From an uncultured bacterium (GTDB lineage: Bacteria; Cyanobacteriota; Vampirovibrionia; Gastranaerophilales; Gastranaerophilaceae), in NCBI GenBank assembly GCA_949286885.1, contig CASEEG010000079.1, positions 1 to 55,856 of the forward strand: a DNA stretch of 55,856 bases, given 5' to 3'. The translations under genes were made by a program, and so were the position numbers. Positions 32,936-39,492 of this stretch are shown piece by piece; the stretch's first letter is position 1; the number at the start of each line of letters is the position of its first letter. The notes beneath the pieces are model-generated. The model made no database searches and had not been told where the DNA came from. It saw only the letters and a program-made list of their open reading frames with translations.

Positions 32936-33565
32936 ATGTCAACATTAGGTAAAATTTTAGTAATTGATGATAATCCGAAATTATTAGAAGATGCACTCCC
33001 TATGTATGGTTACGATGTCAAGGTTGCATCTGATGGACTTATGGGTTTAAAACTTATAAGCGAAGAATATGACCCTTTTGATTTAATTATTTTGGATGTT
33101 GTCATGCCAAACCTTGACGGATGGGAAACTCTGAGGGCAATACGCGAAAATGAGAAAACAAAGCACATTCCAATAATTATGCTTACCGCAGTTAATGAGG
33201 AAAATAAGCAGGTTTCCGGTTTGAAGTTTGGCGCTGATGATTATATTACAAAACCGTTTATTTTGCCAAACCTGTTGGCTAGAATTGAGGCCTTACTGAG
33301 GCGTTCCAAGTGGTCTATACAAAAAAAACACACCTCTGCTTTGCCATTTGTTTCTTCCGAGCCAATTTCTCCGCTTACGTCTCGTGAAAAAGAAATACTT
33401 ACCCTTGTTGCAAAAGGCGCAAGTAATGCTGATATTGCTGACAAATTATTTGTTAGAGAGGTCACTGTTAAAACTCACCTTAACAGTATTTACAAAAAAT
33501 TAAATGTTGATAATCGTGTACAGGCTGTTTTACTTGCTATTCAGACTCAAATTATTGACGGCTAA
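32936..33565 (+). CDS. Receiver-LuxR response regulator (second in tandem)
   Basis: The 209-residue protein has a receiver domain with 'LVIDDNPKLL', phospho-acceptor Asp in 'LIILDVVMPNLDGWE', 'IIMLTAVNE' and 'DDYITKPF' (all key residues present), then a linker and a LuxR helix-turn-helix ('LTSREKEILTLVAKGASNAD', 'LFVREVTVKTHLNSIYKKL'). The receiver is closer to OmpR/PleD-type sequences than to its upstream neighbour, so the pair is not a simple duplication. AAGGG is placed about 8 nt before the ATG, and a TATAAT occurs upstream in the 34-nt gap. It probably controls its own set of genes; the partner kinase is unknown. Confidence 0.92.
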   Translation: MSTLGKILVIDDNPKLLEDALPMYGYDVKVASDGLMGLKLISEEYDPFDLIILDVVMPNLDGWETLRAIRENEKTKHIPIIMLTAVNEENKQVSGLKFGADDYITKPFILPNLLARIEALLRRSKWSIQKKHTSALPFVSSEPISPLTSREKEILTLVAKGASNADIADKLFVREVTVKTHLNSIYKKLNVDNRVQAVLLAIQTQIIDG

Positions 33566-33631
33566 ATTTTTACTTGACTAATAGGTTATATGTCGGAAAA
33601 TATAATAACGGGAGATAAAAGGGAAATGGGT

Positions 33632-34162
33632 ATGAAATCAAAAGATGAAATAATTAACCTTATATTGAATAATAATGACGAATTTATCAAATATAAGAAG
33701 TCAATGCCGGCTATGGATTTGAGTGAATGCGATTTTTCTGCAACGGAACTTTCTGACTTGGATTTTTCTAATATAGATTTTTCAGGTGCTTCTTTTGCAG
33801 AGTGCGCGCTTACTAATATCAATTTTAGCGGTTGCGATCTTACGAGTGCGAACTTTTCACGTGCTACTCTTACTGAATGCGATTTATCAGATTCTATTTT
33901 GAATGGTACCGATTTCAGTTATTCAAATGTTTCTTATTCAAATTTCAGTGATGCCGACTTAGCAGGTTGTATCTTGAACGAAGCAGACCTGACGGATAGT
34001 GATTTTTCATCCAGTTTAAATATGAGTGCTTGCAGATTCGATGAAGGTACAATTTGGCCTGATTCTGATAACCTACCTGAAGACTTCGACTCTACTTATA
34101 ACTATGACCTTTCTTCTTTGCAAGACGAAGAAGATGCTCAAACTCAAGACTTTGGGTATTAA
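33632..34162 (+). CDS. Pentapeptide-repeat protein
   Basis: The 176-residue protein contains about 15-18 tandem pentapeptide repeats of the A(D/N)LxX type between residues ~28 and 130 ('DLSECDFSATELSDLDFSNI', 'NFSGCDLTSANFSRATL', 'DFSYSNVSYSNFSDADLAGC'). These would form a right-handed quadrilateral beta-helix. A short helical N-terminus and an acidic C-terminus lacking repeats flank it. Such proteins are adaptors, and some mimic DNA and bind gyrase; the function here is unknown. The ATG at 33632 has GGGA 7 nt upstream. A longer start at 33590 is possible (14 more residues) but has only a weak ribosome binding site. Confidence 0.85.
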   Translation: MKSKDEIINLILNNNDEFIKYKKSMPAMDLSECDFSATELSDLDFSNIDFSGASFAECALTNINFSGCDLTSANFSRATLTECDLSDSILNGTDFSYSNVSYSNFSDADLAGCILNEADLTDSDFSSSLNMSACRFDEGTIWPDSDNLPEDFDSTYNYDLSSLQDEEDAQTQDFGY

Positions 34163-34187
34163 TTTTAAATCATGTTATAAAGTTATT

Positions 34188-35066
34188 ATGCTGAAAAAAA
34201 TATTAAGTTTTTTATTAATTATAAGTTTTTTTGTCCCGGTTTCTCTTGCAGAGCAAGAAATAAGACTTGAAAACCCTGACGAACACAAGATTAACTATGA
34301 TGAGCAGGTGCATACCCTAAAGGGTTCATTATTTATAAATGATACTGAACAGGCTCAGATTGTTGTAAATAAGCAACAACAAAGCGATGTCGAAGATTTA
34401 GAGAACCTTTGGAATGCTACAGTTGATTCAAACCCGCTTATAAAGTTTTGTTTAAAAAAGTTGGCTATACCGGAGGAACAGAGAAGAATACATTCTTCGC
34501 TTATGGCTAAAAGTGTGAGTGCACTTTTAAGCGGTGCTGCTATGTTGCCTTCATTTATGGGGATGCACTATTCTATTCAGTCAGCTTCCTTTGCAGCAGC
34601 CCGTCTTGCCAATAATTGGATTAACAGGAATAATTATAAAAAATTACAAGATGTACCGCTTACAGATACAGAAGCTATTGAGCTTGCTGCACTGATTGAA
34701 GACTTGCAAGATGAAATTGTAATTACTTATTATAACTATAAAGGTGCGTTAATGCGTCTTAAAGACTGTCGTGCTCAATTGCTTTTGTATAATAAAAATT
34801 ACAACGAGGCGCTAAAAAAGAATGATTCTCTGGAAATATCTGTCGCATCAGCACAGTGGGAAGAACAACTTGTTGAAGAATACAAAATTAAACAAGATGT
34901 CAAGAAGTATCATTTGATGCTGGAAAGACTTGCTGGTAAAGAAACTACAGAAAATTTAAATGTTGCACAATATAGTTTAAAAACACAAAATGTCGATTTA
35001 AATGACATAAATTTCAAAAAACGCGAAATTCCTGTTGAAATGGGAGTTGTAGATGCTAAAAACTAA
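34188..35066 (+). CDS. Exported helical protein, paralogue of next gene
   Basis: The 292-residue protein starts with a signal peptide ('LKKILSFLLIISFFVPVSLAEQ', cleavage after 'SLA'). The mature protein is mostly helical, with a small hydrophobic patch ('VSALLSGAAMLPSFMGMHY') and a long coiled-coil region at ~190-265 ('LIEDLQDEIVITYYNYKGAL', 'LEISVASAQWEEQLVEEYKI') that recalls TolC-type coiled coils without the beta-barrel repeats. 'LENLWNATVDSNPLIKFCLKKL' aligns with 'LQILWNAAAQRSETIKYTIYKL' in the following gene, so the two are related. The true start is the ATG at 34188; the longer frame begins inside the pentapeptide gene. The last 14 nt overlap the next gene. Confidence 0.75.
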   Translation: MLKKILSFLLIISFFVPVSLAEQEIRLENPDEHKINYDEQVHTLKGSLFINDTEQAQIVVNKQQQSDVEDLENLWNATVDSNPLIKFCLKKLAIPEEQRRIHSSLMAKSVSALLSGAAMLPSFMGMHYSIQSASFAAARLANNWINRNNYKKLQDVPLTDTEAIELAALIEDLQDEIVITYYNYKGALMRLKDCRAQLLLYNKNYNEALKKNDSLEISVASAQWEEQLVEEYKIKQDVKKYHLMLERLAGKETTENLNVAQYSLKTQNVDLNDINFKKREIPVEMGVVDAKN

Positions 35067-35919
35067 ATTATCTTACATATTTTTATTATTTCTTTTGTCT
35101 ACTCCGGTATATCCGCTTACGCTTGAGTCTTTAAATTACCCGATGCCTCCGGCTAATAGGCTTGGTGTAGGCCTAACACCGGAATCTCAGTTCAATGAAG
35201 TTAAAACTGTTAATGAGGGTAAAACCGTAGTATCAAAAACGGGAATTAAGGAAATGGTTTATGATTCTACATATGCTGATTTAAGTTTAAAAAGACTTGC
35301 TGATGATGTTTCGTATGATTTAAATATCGAATCGGCAGATCTGTTGGCTGATTTGCAGATATTATGGAATGCTGCTGCACAGAGAAGTGAAACAATCAAG
35401 TATACAATTTACAAGCTTTCAAATCCTGATGAAAATAAGCCAAATGAAAACATCATAAAAAAAATTATAAAGCCAATTGCAAGCTTTTCGACCATAGCTG
35501 GTACTGCACTGAGCTCTAATCCTTATATGGCAACAGGTGCACTCATTGGCGGCGGTTTACTTGGTGCTTTGACGAAAGATGATAAGGAATTGAATTATAA
35601 ATTTACCAAGGTTAATGATGCTGATATGGTTTTACTTGTCAGAAAGATAGATGATTTACAGAAAAAACTACTCAATTTATATATTGATTACCTTACCAAG
35701 AAAGAAATTCTTGCAATGACATTAGACAATCTGGAAAAAAGGCGTGATATATATGACAAATCTCAAAAATTACCCAGGGAGGAGTTGATTATTGCCGATG
35801 TTTACTATAGAAATGCTCAAAATGCGGCAAAAAAAGCAGAGTCAGAGTTCTGGGCATCAAGAATGATACTTGAAAATCTTGTTGGAGCTGAAGTCCTAGC
35901 ACAGATAGAGCAGAAGTAA
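35053..35919 (+). CDS. Exported helical protein, paralogue of previous gene
   Basis: This 288-residue protein has a signal peptide ('LSYIFLLFLLSTPVYP') and the same plan as its upstream neighbour: a conserved 'LWNAAAQRSETIKYTIYKLS' block, a glycine/alanine-rich hydrophobic segment ('GTALSSNPYMATGALIGGGL') and a C-terminal coiled coil ('VLLVRKIDDLQKKLLNLYID', 'ADVYYRNAQNAAKKAESEFW'). Its start lies inside the previous gene (14-nt overlap), which favours coupled synthesis of partners, perhaps a hetero-oligomer in the periplasm. Helical-hairpin resemblance to outer-membrane-factor proteins is only partial, so no transport role is claimed. The convergent prepilin-like gene abuts its stop. Confidence 0.75.
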   Translation: MLKTKLSYIFLLFLLSTPVYPLTLESLNYPMPPANRLGVGLTPESQFNEVKTVNEGKTVVSKTGIKEMVYDSTYADLSLKRLADDVSYDLNIESADLLADLQILWNAAAQRSETIKYTIYKLSNPDENKPNENIIKKIIKPIASFSTIAGTALSSNPYMATGALIGGGLLGALTKDDKELNYKFTKVNDADMVLLVRKIDDLQKKLLNLYIDYLTKKEILAMTLDNLEKRRDIYDKSQKLPREELIIADVYYRNAQNAAKKAESEFWASRMILENLVGAEVLAQIEQK

Positions 35920-36273
35920 TTAATCCCTAATTTTTATGATCCATTTTAACTCAGTATCTGTATTATTAAAAACTTGGTTTAAATCAGGCAGATGTTGGTT
36001 TTGCTCCAAATTATCTTTAATTTCATTAAAATTTTCTTCATCAATATTTTGTCCGCTGCATTCTACCCAGCCATCAGGGATTTGACTACCAAACCAGAGT
36101 ATTATCGCACCTTTTGGGATTGAATCTTTTTTTTCAATAATTTGAACTTCAGGGACTTTTTGTTGTGCTTTTTTTGTTAGCATAGGTGCCATTGCCATTA
36201 ATGCAATTGATATTATGAGTATACTTACAAGCATTTCGGCAAGTGTAAATGCTTTTAAAAAATCTTTATTCAT
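35920..36273 (-). CDS. Type IV prepilin-like protein with phage tail-collar-like C-terminal segment
   Basis: The 117-residue protein starts with a class III signal: a short basic leader 'NKDFLKA', predicted cleavage A8/F9 and 'FTLAEMLVSILIISIALMAM' with the Glu+5 of type IV pilins and pseudopilins. After a 25-residue linker comes 'IPKGAIILWFGSQIPDGWVECSGQN', which follows the pattern of phage tail collar domains (IPxGxIxxWxG..PxGW..CxG). That domain is normally found on tail-fibre tips. It is small for a major pilin and resembles a minor pseudopilin tip. No pilus machinery is adjacent, and a distant prepilin peptidase would be needed. The stop is directly adjacent to that of the exported-protein gene. 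Confidence 0.75.
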   Translation of the reverse strand: MNKDFLKAFTLAEMLVSILIISIALMAMAPMLTKKAQQKVPEVQIIEKKDSIPKGAIILWFGSQIPDGWVECSGQNIDEENFNEIKDNLEQNQHLPDLNQVFNNTDTELKWIIKIRD

Positions 36274-36311
36274 AGTTATATAATACTACAATTGCACTTT
36301 TAGCGCGAATA

Positions 36312-36788
36312 TTATTTGTAAATCTTTTGCGATGCATAGTTTTTTATATATTCCAGAATTGCGCCGCCTATTTCTTCAGTAGGGTCAAAATATGGGCTGT
36401 TTGGGTGTAAAATTTGTTTTATCAACATTTTATTGAGAGGTCCAAATGCATCTGGAACAAGTATCCTCCTGTAAATTCCAGACAAAAATACTTGTATGTC
36501 AGGCGAGTCACTGTTATTAAACCTACTTAAAGTCGGGTATAATTTATCAATACCCTTAACTTTAATATCCAACATTCTGTTTAATATATATAGGACATCT
36601 AATATTGTTCTAATGTCATTAGTAGTTTTTAGTGTATTTTCTAGGTATGGCAGCGCTTGCTCTCTTTCGCAAACAATTTTCTCTATCTTTCCCTCATCAA
36701 AACAACAGTAATTTCTGTACTTACTTGTTGTTTGCACGTTTTTACCCAGATTGGATATGCTGAATTGTGTAATAGGATTTATTGGCAT
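36312..36788 (-). CDS. Helical-repeat-like protein of unknown function
   Basis: This 158-residue protein has no signal peptide. Beyond a polar N-terminus ('INPITQFSISNLGKN') it is predicted helical, with 'ALPYLENTLKTTNDIRTILDV' and 'VKGIDKLYPTLSRFNNSDSPD' in a HEAT/ARM-like rhythm, then 'PFGPLNKMLIKQILHPNSPY' in pattern. No family is recognised. It lies 9 nt after the 510-residue membrane protein and is the last gene of the operon that begins at 39042. HEAT-like segments also occur in the proteins at 41090 and 42378, which may point to a common family of adaptors in this organism. Confidence 0.6.
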   Translation of the reverse strand: MPINPITQFSISNLGKNVQTTSKYRNYCCFDEGKIEKIVCEREQALPYLENTLKTTNDIRTILDVLYILNRMLDIKVKGIDKLYPTLSRFNNSDSPDIQVFLSGIYRRILVPDAFGPLNKMLIKQILHPNSPYFDPTEEIGGAILEYIKNYASQKIYK

Positions 36789-36797
36789 AATGTCTTT

Positions 36798-38330
36798 CTA
36801 TGAATATACGAATGGAGGGCCGTTCTTTATTTCAAGCAATATGTTATCGGCCATAACTTTTAGTTCTTCAGGAGGTTTGCCTTCTTTTCTTTTGCGCTCA
36901 AATTCATCAATTAAGGGTGCAATAGCACTTTCTTTTTTTGCTTTGAAATTATTAATTTCAACCTCTACTAGTCTTTTTTGTAATTCTAATTCCGTTTTTG
37001 CATTTTCTCTCAATACTGCAGCGTCTTTCATTGCTTCCGCAGCTTGTTGAGCAACAAAACTCGTGGCACTAATCGCTGTCATGGCAATGAAAAGATCTTT
37101 CAAATACGGGTTGTCACTGTGAATAAGCCAGTTGTATAAGTGGCCTCTTGCTTCATTTAAATAACAATAAAAGAATGATTTTCCACTTTCCGTACTCATA
37201 CCTGTTGGTGCATTACCCCAAATATTTTCTACACCATTTTCAACGCTTGAAACAATTTCATTAATATCATCTGTACTAAACCCCGCTCTTTGTGCACATT
37301 CTCTTGCTTTTTCGCTTGTGGCACCCATTTTAATTAAAGTATCAACAAAAGTTGCCTTGTCCTTGCTTTGTGTTCTTATTATATTGTCAAGAATATCTTG
37401 TTTTTTTGATCTAAAGTTTTGAATAAATTCCTCTTGATGCTTTGCTCCTGATTTTATGTTTTTAAATGTAAAAATTCCAAGAAGTGCTGCGGCAACCAAA
37501 AATAAGCTTGATATTACAAAATGCGGATTAAAATATTCTTTCCATGATTTTTTATTTTTGCTTTGGTTGTTATTATCGCCTTTAAAATTGAAATCCTTGT
37601 AACATGGCAATTCGGTAGCTTGTTGGTTATTTTGACTTACAAGAGCATTTTTGAAATAATTGCCTTTTTGACTTAGTATATTTCTTTGAATAGCAAGTTT
37701 GCCCGAGAAGGCTCTCGTTTCAACATCTATTAAATTTTCTTGTAAATCACGCTGGATGTCGGCATCTTGTTTTTTTATCCAAATTTCTTTGCTGCCTTCA
37801 ATAAATTTTTTTGCAGTTAGGGTGAGTGCACTAAAAACAAAAACTGATATTGCAGCCAAGATATTTTGTCTGCTCGGATCTCTAAGTGCCATGTAGGTCG
37901 AAAATCCCGTTTCTTCAACAATATTCAAATTCATACCCATTGCAGGCAGTTGTTTAATAAAAGGTTGTGTCAGGTTTTTTTGTGCTGATTTTTTAAACAG
38001 CAAGCTCAATATTGCACTTAACATAAATACACTGGCAGTCCCTGCGACTAGTGGAATCATCGCTTTTTTTGTGTCATAATCTTTATCTGTTTTCGAGTTT
38101 GACAATAAAAATTTATCAATACTTTGACTTTCGTTATCGGAAATTACAAGTGTATTATATGTATCATTTAAGCTTGTTAGTCCGTCTCTATTATTATCTT
38201 TGATAAAATTATTTACAACTACCCCTTCAAGTGTGGCATTTTTTTGTTTTAACTGACGATTTGTTATGTATCGACTGTTTGCTATATTGTACTTATTTCT
38301 AACTGTTTGATTTGTTTGCACTTTCGACAA
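36798..38330 (-). CDS. Multi-pass membrane protein of unknown function
   Basis: The 510-residue protein has at least three clear membrane segments ('MIPLVAGTASVFMLSAILSL' at ~90, 'ILAAISVFVFSALTLTAKKF' at ~158, 'FVISSLFLVAAALLGIFTF' at ~270) and a weaker fourth near ~420. A large hydrophilic helical domain lies between the third and fourth ('LDNIIRTQSKDKATFVDTL'), and the C-terminus has a coiled coil ('VLRENAKTELELQKRLVEVE'). No catalytic motif or family was recognised. It overlaps the upstream gene by 32 nt and is followed after 9 nt by the small helical gene, so the three are expressed together from the promoter at 39186. Confidence 0.65.
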   Translation of the reverse strand: MSKVQTNQTVRNKYNIANSRYITNRQLKQKNATLEGVVVNNFIKDNNRDGLTSLNDTYNTLVISDNESQSIDKFLLSNSKTDKDYDTKKAMIPLVAGTASVFMLSAILSLLFKKSAQKNLTQPFIKQLPAMGMNLNIVEETGFSTYMALRDPSRQNILAAISVFVFSALTLTAKKFIEGSKEIWIKKQDADIQRDLQENLIDVETRAFSGKLAIQRNILSQKGNYFKNALVSQNNQQATELPCYKDFNFKGDNNNQSKNKKSWKEYFNPHFVISSLFLVAAALLGIFTFKNIKSGAKHQEEFIQNFRSKKQDILDNIIRTQSKDKATFVDTLIKMGATSEKARECAQRAGFSTDDINEIVSSVENGVENIWGNAPTGMSTESGKSFFYCYLNEARGHLYNWLIHSDNPYLKDLFIAMTAISATSFVAQQAAEAMKDAAVLRENAKTELELQKRLVEVEINNFKAKKESAIAPLIDEFERKRKEGKPPEELKVMADNILLEIKNGPPFVYS

Positions 38331-39042
38331 TTTCTTCTTCCTTTTCTTTTTCTTTTATGTTTAATAGTCTTCTTATGGCATCTTTTAATTTTTCTATTTC
38401 AAATTGTTTAAATACTCTCATTTCATCCTCAATTTTTTCGTCTTCTTCACTATATTCTTCTTCAATACCAAAAAGTGAGAATATTTTTCTAAAACGTCTT
38501 TTTAGTGATTTTACCGCTTCTGAAATTTTCTTTTCGACAAAGTTTTGAACCTCGCCTACAAGTGCAGTGAGTTTTTCAGCAACTCTTGCAATATCCGCCC
38601 TTATATTTTCAATTATGTTGGGCAGGTTTCTTATAATTTGAGGAAAGTCCTGCACAATTTTTACTAGTGGCTTTAGAACATTTTCTGATATTGTGGTAAA
38701 TACTTTTGCTATAGGTTTTGGCAGTGAGTTCTGTACTTTATCTAAAAAGCTTATTATACCGTTTGTAATGTTCGTTAATTGTTGTTGAATTTTTGCTGCC
38801 AATTGTGCATTCTTAAGCATGGCTTCTTGCATTGCCTGTTCTCTGGCTTGTGCGCGTTGCATTTGTTTCCATTGTGCATAACACTCTTGATATGTCATCT
38901 CGCCAGGTCGTCTTGGTTCGTCAGCTTTTTTTGTTGATGAAGCACCGCCCATGCCATTACATATGGGACAGGCACCCAGTGGTAAACCATGAGGGCAAGT
39001 ATTTGCTCGATTATTATTTACCTGTGGAGCATAGCCAGTCAT
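38299..39042 (-). CDS. Protein with N-terminal CxH-CxxC zinc-knuckle-like motif and amphipathic helical body
   Basis: This is a 247-residue protein. Near the N-terminus is 'CPHGLPLGACPICNGMGG' (C16, H18, C25, C28), a candidate zinc-binding knuckle. The region ~70-185 is a series of amphipathic helices ('AAKIQQQLTNITNGIISFLD', 'VFTTISENVLKPLVKIVQDF', 'LTALVGEVQNFVEKKISEAV') with a pattern like apolipoprotein or membrane-surface proteins. The end is highly charged. No signal peptide is present. It heads a three-gene operon behind a long structured leader that could mask its ribosome binding site AAGGAA. The function is unknown, and its product may scaffold the membrane protein encoded next. Confidence 0.65.
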   Translation of the reverse strand: MTGYAPQVNNNRANTCPHGLPLGACPICNGMGGASSTKKADEPRRPGEMTYQECYAQWKQMQRAQAREQAMQEAMLKNAQLAAKIQQQLTNITNGIISFLDKVQNSLPKPIAKVFTTISENVLKPLVKIVQDFPQIIRNLPNIIENIRADIARVAEKLTALVGEVQNFVEKKISEAVKSLKRRFRKIFSLFGIEEEYSEEDEKIEDEMRVFKQFEIEKLKDAIRRLLNIKEKEKEEEIVESANKSNS

Positions 39043-39179
39043 AAAAATTCCTTGAGCATATTAGACCGCAGCACAAGGAATTCATGTCCAAAATTGGTAA
39101 TCGCAATTCTTGGACTTATAAGTTTTCCGACTGTACGGCTGCGGTCCAGTTAAGGATTTTCACCTTATTTCCTTTTTGT
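39043..39179 (-). promoter_or_regulatory. Structured 5' leader: candidate undescribed cis-regulatory RNA with anti-Shine-Dalgarno
   Basis: On the minus-strand transcript, in order: AAGG-TGAAAAT-CCTT hairpin (39166-39152); the 9-nt arm GACCGCAGC (39146-39138); an 11-bp hairpin with one bulge (39115-39086); AATTCCTTG (39082-39074); the partner arm GCTGCGGTC (39072-39064); and the SD region CAAGGAATT (39054-39046) five bases from ATG. AATTCCTTG is a perfect complement of CAAGGAATT. Forming that pair would trap the GCTGCGGTC arm, so two competing folds are possible. The 5' part looks somewhat like a cobalamin riboswitch core, but no B12 box was found. Confidence 0.65.
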
Positions 39180-39185
39180 ATGGTT

Positions 39186-39214
39186 ATATTAACACCAAAG
39201 AAATAACGCGTCAA
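39186..39214 (-). promoter_or_regulatory. Strong sigma-70-type promoter for the 39.0-36.3 kb operon
   Basis: On the minus strand: TTGACG (39209-39214), 17-nt spacer, TAATAT (39186-39191). The expected start near 39179 gives a leader of about 137 nt. Confidence 0.75.
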
Positions 39215-39280
39215 ACAGAAGTTGACTCAAAATTAACAAAAATTATACAACAGTAATAAAATTAAAATCGATAAATTACA

Positions 39281-39366
39281 TGCCGGTGGCCGGAGTCGAA
39301 CCGGCACGTGGGGTGAACCACACCAGATTTTGAGTCTGGCACGTCTACCAATTTCATCACACCGGC
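39281..39366 (-). tRNA. tRNA-Leu (CAA)
   Basis: The minus strand gives an 86-nt class II tRNA: acceptor GCCGGTG/CACCGGC, discriminator A, D-arm with TTGGTAGAC, anticodon arm CCAGA-CTCAAAA-TCTGG (anticodon CAA), long variable arm and T-arm GCCGGTTCGACTCCGGC. CCA is not encoded. Confidence 0.96.
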
Positions 39367-39417
39367 AGGTAAAATTCAATTATTTACTTGTCAATCTGTC
39401 AAATGTGATGAAATTGG
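39348..39417. repeat. 14-bp perfect inverted repeat linking the tRNA-Leu D-arm and upstream promoter DNA
   Basis: CCAATTTCATCACA (39348-39361, D-arm side of tRNA-Leu) and TGTGATGAAATTGG (39404-39417) are exact reverse complements, 42 bp apart. The second arm abuts the -35 box. The rest of 39418-39492 holds only a weak TGTCA/TGACA hairpin near 39451-39466 after gatB. Confidence 0.8.
39374..39402 (-). promoter_or_regulatory. tRNA-Leu promoter
   Basis: TTGACA (39397-39402), 17-nt spacer GATTGACAAGTAAATAA, TTGAAT (39374-39379), then 7 nt to the tRNA 5' end. The geometry and spacer nearly equal those of the tRNA-Asn promoter. Confidence 0.6.
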
Positions 39418-39492
39418 ACTACAAATTTCAAAAACATGCTCCGCCTGATTTGTCATCACAGTGACATTTGTGTTAATAATAGCAGAAAAATG

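Noticed and set aside
34026-34187. Longer start of the exported protein
   Set aside because: It lies within the pentapeptide-repeat gene in another frame and would hide the signal peptide that begins at 34188.
39043-39179. Calling the leader a cobalamin riboswitch
   Set aside because: Only the 5' GGTGAAAATCC-like part resembles it; no B12 box or kissing-loop arrangement could be found, and the downstream genes are not B12-related.
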